NCBI GenBank assembly: GCA_036639135.1
Contig: JAVWJE010000091.1
Coordinates: 1-7,329 of the forward strand
Direction: 5' to 3'
From: Carnobacterium_A sp036639135
GTDB lineage: Bacteria; Bacillota; Bacilli; Lactobacillales; Carnobacteriaceae
Length of the DNA stretch: 7,329 bases
The translations under genes were made by a program, and so were the position numbers. The notes below the pieces were generated by a model. The model had not been told where the DNA came from. It saw only the letters and a list, made by a program, of their open reading frames with translations, and did not search any database. The first letter of the stretch is position 1; each line of letters starts with the position of its first letter. Of this stretch, positions 5,255 to 7,329 are shown piece by piece.

Positions 5255-6685
5255 ATGAGTAGTGGTCGTATTGTTCAAGTTATTGGTCCGGTTGTAGATG
5301 TAGAATTTCCAGTAAACAAAGAAATTCCAGAAATCAATCATGCTTTGATAGTCAGAAAAACTACAACAGGTAATGAAGAACAAGATGCAAGAAAAGAAAA
5401 TACAGTCGTTTTAGAAGTAGCATTACAATTAGGTAATGGCGTGCTTAGAACGATTGCAATGGAATCAACAGATGGATTGCAACGTGGTATGGAAGTAACC
5501 GATACAGGTGGATCTATTAGTGTTCCTGTGGGTGAAGAAACATTAGGACGCATGTTTAATGTGCTAGGAGAAACGATTGACTTAAAAGAGCCGTTTGGAG
5601 AAGATGTTCGTCGTGATCCTATTCACCGCTTTGCACCAGCTTTTGATGAATTAAGCAGTAACACGTCTATTCTCGAAACAGGTATCAAAGTAATCGACTT
5701 GTTAGCACCTTATTTAAAAGGTGGTAAGATTGGGTTATTTGGAGGAGCAGGTGTAGGTAAGACAGTGCTTATTCAAGAATTAATTCATAATATTGCTGAA
5801 GAACATGGTGGTATTTCGGTGTTTGCTGGTGTTGGAGAGCGAACGCGTGAAGGGAACGACTTGTACTTTGAAATGCAAGAATCTGGAGTAATTGAAAGAA
5901 CAGCTATGGTTTTTGGGCAAATGAATGAGCCTCCTGGTGCTAGAATGCGTGTAGCATTGACAGGTTTAACAATTGCTGAATATTTCCGTGATGAAGCTGG
6001 ACAAGATGTATTGTTATTTATTGATAATATTTTCCGTTTTACTCAAGCAGGTTCAGAAGTTTCAGCGTTACTTGGAAGAATGCCTTCAGCAGTTGGTTAC
6101 CAACCAACGTTAGCTACTGAAATGGGTCAATTACAAGAACGAATTACATCAACAAATAAAGGTTCAATTACATCTATTCAAGCTATCTATGTTCCGGCGG
6201 ATGACTATACTGACCCGGCTCCAGCGACTGTTTTTGCTCACTTAGATGCAACAACAAACTTAGAACGTAAATTGACTGAACAAGGGATTTATCCTGCAGT
6301 TGATCCTTTAGCTTCAACTTCAAGTGCACTTGCACCTGAAATTGTTGGAGAAGAACATTATCAAATTGCAACAGATGTTCAACAACTATTGCAACGCTAC
6401 CGTGAATTACAAGATATTATTGCTATTCTAGGTATGGATGAGTTGTCAGATAGTGAAAAAATTACTGTTTCTCGTGCTCGTCGTATCCAATTTTTCTTGT
6501 CACAAAACTTCCACGTAGCCGAAGCGTTTACAGGATTACCAGGATCATACGTACCTGTATCTGAAACCATTCGTGGTTTTAAAGGGATTTTAGAAGGACG
6601 TTATGACGATTTACCAGAAGACGCTTTCCGTAACGTTGGACGCATCGAAGAAGTAGTAGAAAAAGCTAAGGCATCTGGTTACTAG
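5255..6685 (+). CDS. atpD: F1Fo ATP synthase subunit beta (F1, catalytic)
   Basis: This 476-residue subunit carries the three catalytic sites for ATP synthesis or hydrolysis. It has the N-terminal barrel (about 1-80), Walker A GGAGVGKT (163-170), the catalytic Glu195 in GERTREG, the Walker B strand LLFIDN (253-258), the ATPase signature PAVDPLASTS (347-356), and the C-terminal lever region DELSDSE (395-401), where Ser400 replaces an acidic residue of the DELSEED type. I chose the ATG at 5255 because GGAGGG (5243-5248) lies 6 nt before it. An in-frame ATG at 5237 has no ribosome site of its own and adds six residues that include the one for 5255. It follows atpG by 23 nt. Confidence 0.98.
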   Translation: MSSGRIVQVIGPVVDVEFPVNKEIPEINHALIVRKTTTGNEEQDARKENTVVLEVALQLGNGVLRTIAMESTDGLQRGMEVTDTGGSISVPVGEETLGRMFNVLGETIDLKEPFGEDVRRDPIHRFAPAFDELSSNTSILETGIKVIDLLAPYLKGGKIGLFGGAGVGKTVLIQELIHNIAEEHGGISVFAGVGERTREGNDLYFEMQESGVIERTAMVFGQMNEPPGARMRVALTGLTIAEYFRDEAGQDVLLFIDNIFRFTQAGSEVSALLGRMPSAVGYQPTLATEMGQLQERITSTNKGSITSIQAIYVPADDYTDPAPATVFAHLDATTNLERKLTEQGIYPAVDPLASTSSALAPEIVGEEHYQIATDVQQLLQRYRELQDIIAILGMDELSDSEKITVSRARRIQFFLSQNFHVAEAFTGLPGSYVPVSETIRGFKGILEGRYDDLPEDAFRNVGRIEEVVEKAKASGY

Positions 6686-6703
6686 TAAAGGAGGACAATC
6701 ATA

Positions 6704-7123
6704 ATGGCGGAATTACAAGTACAGATTGTGACTCCAGCTGGTATTGTTTATGATCATCGTGCAAGTCGCGTGATTGTAAAATCTACCGATGGACAATTAG
6801 GTATTCTTCCCGGCCATACACCCATCATCGTACCTTTAATAATTGATGGTGTCCGAATTGAACGTGTATCGGTCGAACAGGAAGACTTAATCGCAGTAAA
6901 TGGCGGTATAATGGAAATGCGAGACAATATTTGTTCGATTATTGCAGATAGTGCTGAGAGAGCGAGAGACATTGATGTTGAACGTGCCTTTGCAGCTAAG
7001 CAACGAGCAGAAGAAAAGATAAGAAAAGCTGAATCTGTTCATAATAGTAAACAGCAAAGAAGAGCAGAAGTTTCATTGCGAAAAGCGATTAACCGTATTT
7101 CTGTTTCTAAAAGGAATAAATAA
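6704..7123 (+). CDS. atpC: F1Fo ATP synthase subunit epsilon (central stalk, regulatory)
   Basis: This 139-residue protein sits at the foot of gamma and can inhibit ATP hydrolysis through its C-terminal helices. The N-terminal beta-sandwich (about 1-84) contains GQLGILPGHTP (30-40). The C-terminal part (about 88-139) is charged and helical. It starts with IDVERA (90-95), which fits the I/L-D-x-x-R-A motif of ATP-binding epsilon subunits in Bacillus, so ATP sensing is plausible. The start has a near-perfect AAAGGAGG site (6687-6694), 9 nt upstream. It is the last gene of the operon and is followed 2 nt later by a strong terminator. Confidence 0.96.
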   Translation: MAELQVQIVTPAGIVYDHRASRVIVKSTDGQLGILPGHTPIIVPLIIDGVRIERVSVEQEDLIAVNGGIMEMRDNICSIIADSAERARDIDVERAFAAKQRAEEKIRKAESVHNSKQQRRAEVSLRKAINRISVSKRNK

Positions 7124-7125
7124 TT

Positions 7126-7169
7126 AAAGAGAGAAGCGTCTAGCTAAAGCTGGAAGTTTCTCTCTTTTT
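7126..7169 (+). terminator. Strong intrinsic terminator of the atp operon
   Basis: AAAGAGAGAA (7126-7135) pairs perfectly with TTCTCTCTTT (7158-7167), and the stem continues with a G-U and a C-G pair. After one G-A mismatch it goes on through TCTAGC/GCTGGA (7139-7144 and 7149-7154) to a TAAA tetraloop. A T-rich run (TTTTT, then ATTTTATT) follows. It begins directly after the atpC stop. Confidence 0.92.
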
Positions 7170-7240
7170 ATTTTATTGGGAAATAAAAATATAAAAATGA
7201 AAAGAGGTATGTGTAAAATAGTTCTCGAGATAACATTATT

Positions 7241-7256
7241 TTTTTACTAGTAAAAA
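7241..7256. repeat. Perfect 16-bp palindrome, operator-like
   Basis: TTTTTACT followed immediately by AGTAAAAA is a perfect palindrome with no spacer. It lacks the G/C pairs and loop of a terminator, so a site for a dimeric DNA-binding protein is more likely. The central TTTACTAGTAAA differs at two symmetric positions from the TTAACYRGTTAA type reported for zinc regulators AdcR/ZitR, which is suggestive only. It overlaps the position of a -35 for the TATCAT box at 7271. Confidence 0.45.
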
Positions 7257-7276
7257 GAAAGAAGACGTTCTATCAT
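7248..7276 (+). promoter_or_regulatory. Weak candidate promoter for the gene starting at 7323
   Basis: TATCAT at 7271-7276 matches the -10 consensus at five of six positions. The hexamer 17 bases upstream (TAGTAA, 7248-7253) matches the -35 at only three and lies inside the palindrome. A leader of about 40 nt before the ATG at 7323 would be normal. Confidence 0.2.
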
Positions 7277-7322
7277 AAATGTATGCTTGAGCGGCAAATA
7301 CATAAATGAAAGAGGCCTTCTT

Positions 7323-7329
7323 ATGGATA
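7323..7329 (+). CDS. Start of the next gene (partial, product not identifiable)
   Basis: An ATG at 7323 is preceded by AAAGAGG (7309-7315) with a 7-nt spacer, like the other genes here. Only two codons (Met, Asp) are visible. In many Lactobacillales and bacilli a small DUF1146 membrane protein and then murA follow atpC, and B. subtilis YwzB also begins with Met-Asp, but two residues prove nothing. A second frame from the ATG at 7306 (MKEAFLWI) is also open to the edge, with a poorer ribosome site. Confidence 0.4.

Larger units (their letters stand above)
7170..7322. other. Intergenic region downstream of the atp operon
   Basis: This stretch has no supported gene. It contains a perfect 16-bp palindrome (7241-7256), a weak -10 candidate TATCAT (7271-7276), and the 8-base direct repeat CATAAATG at 7274-7281 and 7301-7308, the latter just before a ribosome site. 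It probably serves as the promoter region of the next gene. Confidence 0.5.

Noticed and set aside
7197..7250. 17-codon + strand frame after the atp terminator
   Set aside because: The ATG has no ribosome site, and its internal AAAGAGGT is too close to the next ATG to work; no promoter is seen.

Overview
This window holds a complete F1Fo ATP synthase operon on the + strand, in the order atpB-atpE-atpF-atpH-atpA-atpG-atpD-atpC (subunits a, c, b, delta, alpha, gamma, beta, epsilon). The DNA is AT-rich, the Shine-Dalgarno sites are strong (AGGAGG, AAAGGAGG, AGAGGTG types), and the protein sequences are typical of low-GC Firmicutes. The alpha, beta and epsilon sequences read most like Lactobacillales. 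Carnobacteriaceae or Enterococcaceae is my best guess, but the family is an inference from general resemblance and not from a search.

Layout. Bases 1-34 hold the first 11 codons of a minus-strand gene that leaves the window. It has a good Shine-Dalgarno site and a TATAAT box; its start resembles an IS3-type transposase OrfA, but that is weak. From 35 to 591 there is no convincing gene, only several small inverted repeats and a terminator-like hairpin on the minus strand. No atpI gene is present directly before atpB. From 592 to 7123 run the eight atp genes. They are tightly packed (atpF/atpH overlap; most gaps are 15-35 nt) except for a 120-nt gap between atpE and atpF, which contains a hairpin followed by seven T's. 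A strong intrinsic terminator follows atpC at 7126-7169. The last 160 bases hold a perfect 16-bp palindrome, a weak promoter candidate and a Shine-Dalgarno site with an ATG at 7323, probably the start of the next gene.

How the genes work together. Subunits a, b and c form the membrane proton channel and rotor ring. Subunits alpha and beta form the catalytic hexamer, gamma and epsilon the central stalk, and delta with b the peripheral stalk. All key catalytic residues are present: a-Arg170, c-Glu54, both Walker A loops, the alpha arginine finger Arg365 and beta-Glu195. The enzyme should therefore be functional. The c subunit lacks the polar residue after its key glutamate that marks Na+-type rings, so H+ is the likely coupling ion. 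In fermenting Lactobacillales this enzyme commonly runs as an ATP-driven proton pump for pH control; that role is inferred here.

I see no novel system. The points most worth a second look are the terminator-like hairpin inside the operon after atpE, the absence of atpI with a possible mobile element upstream, two substitutions at conserved alpha-subunit positions, and the perfect palindrome downstream.
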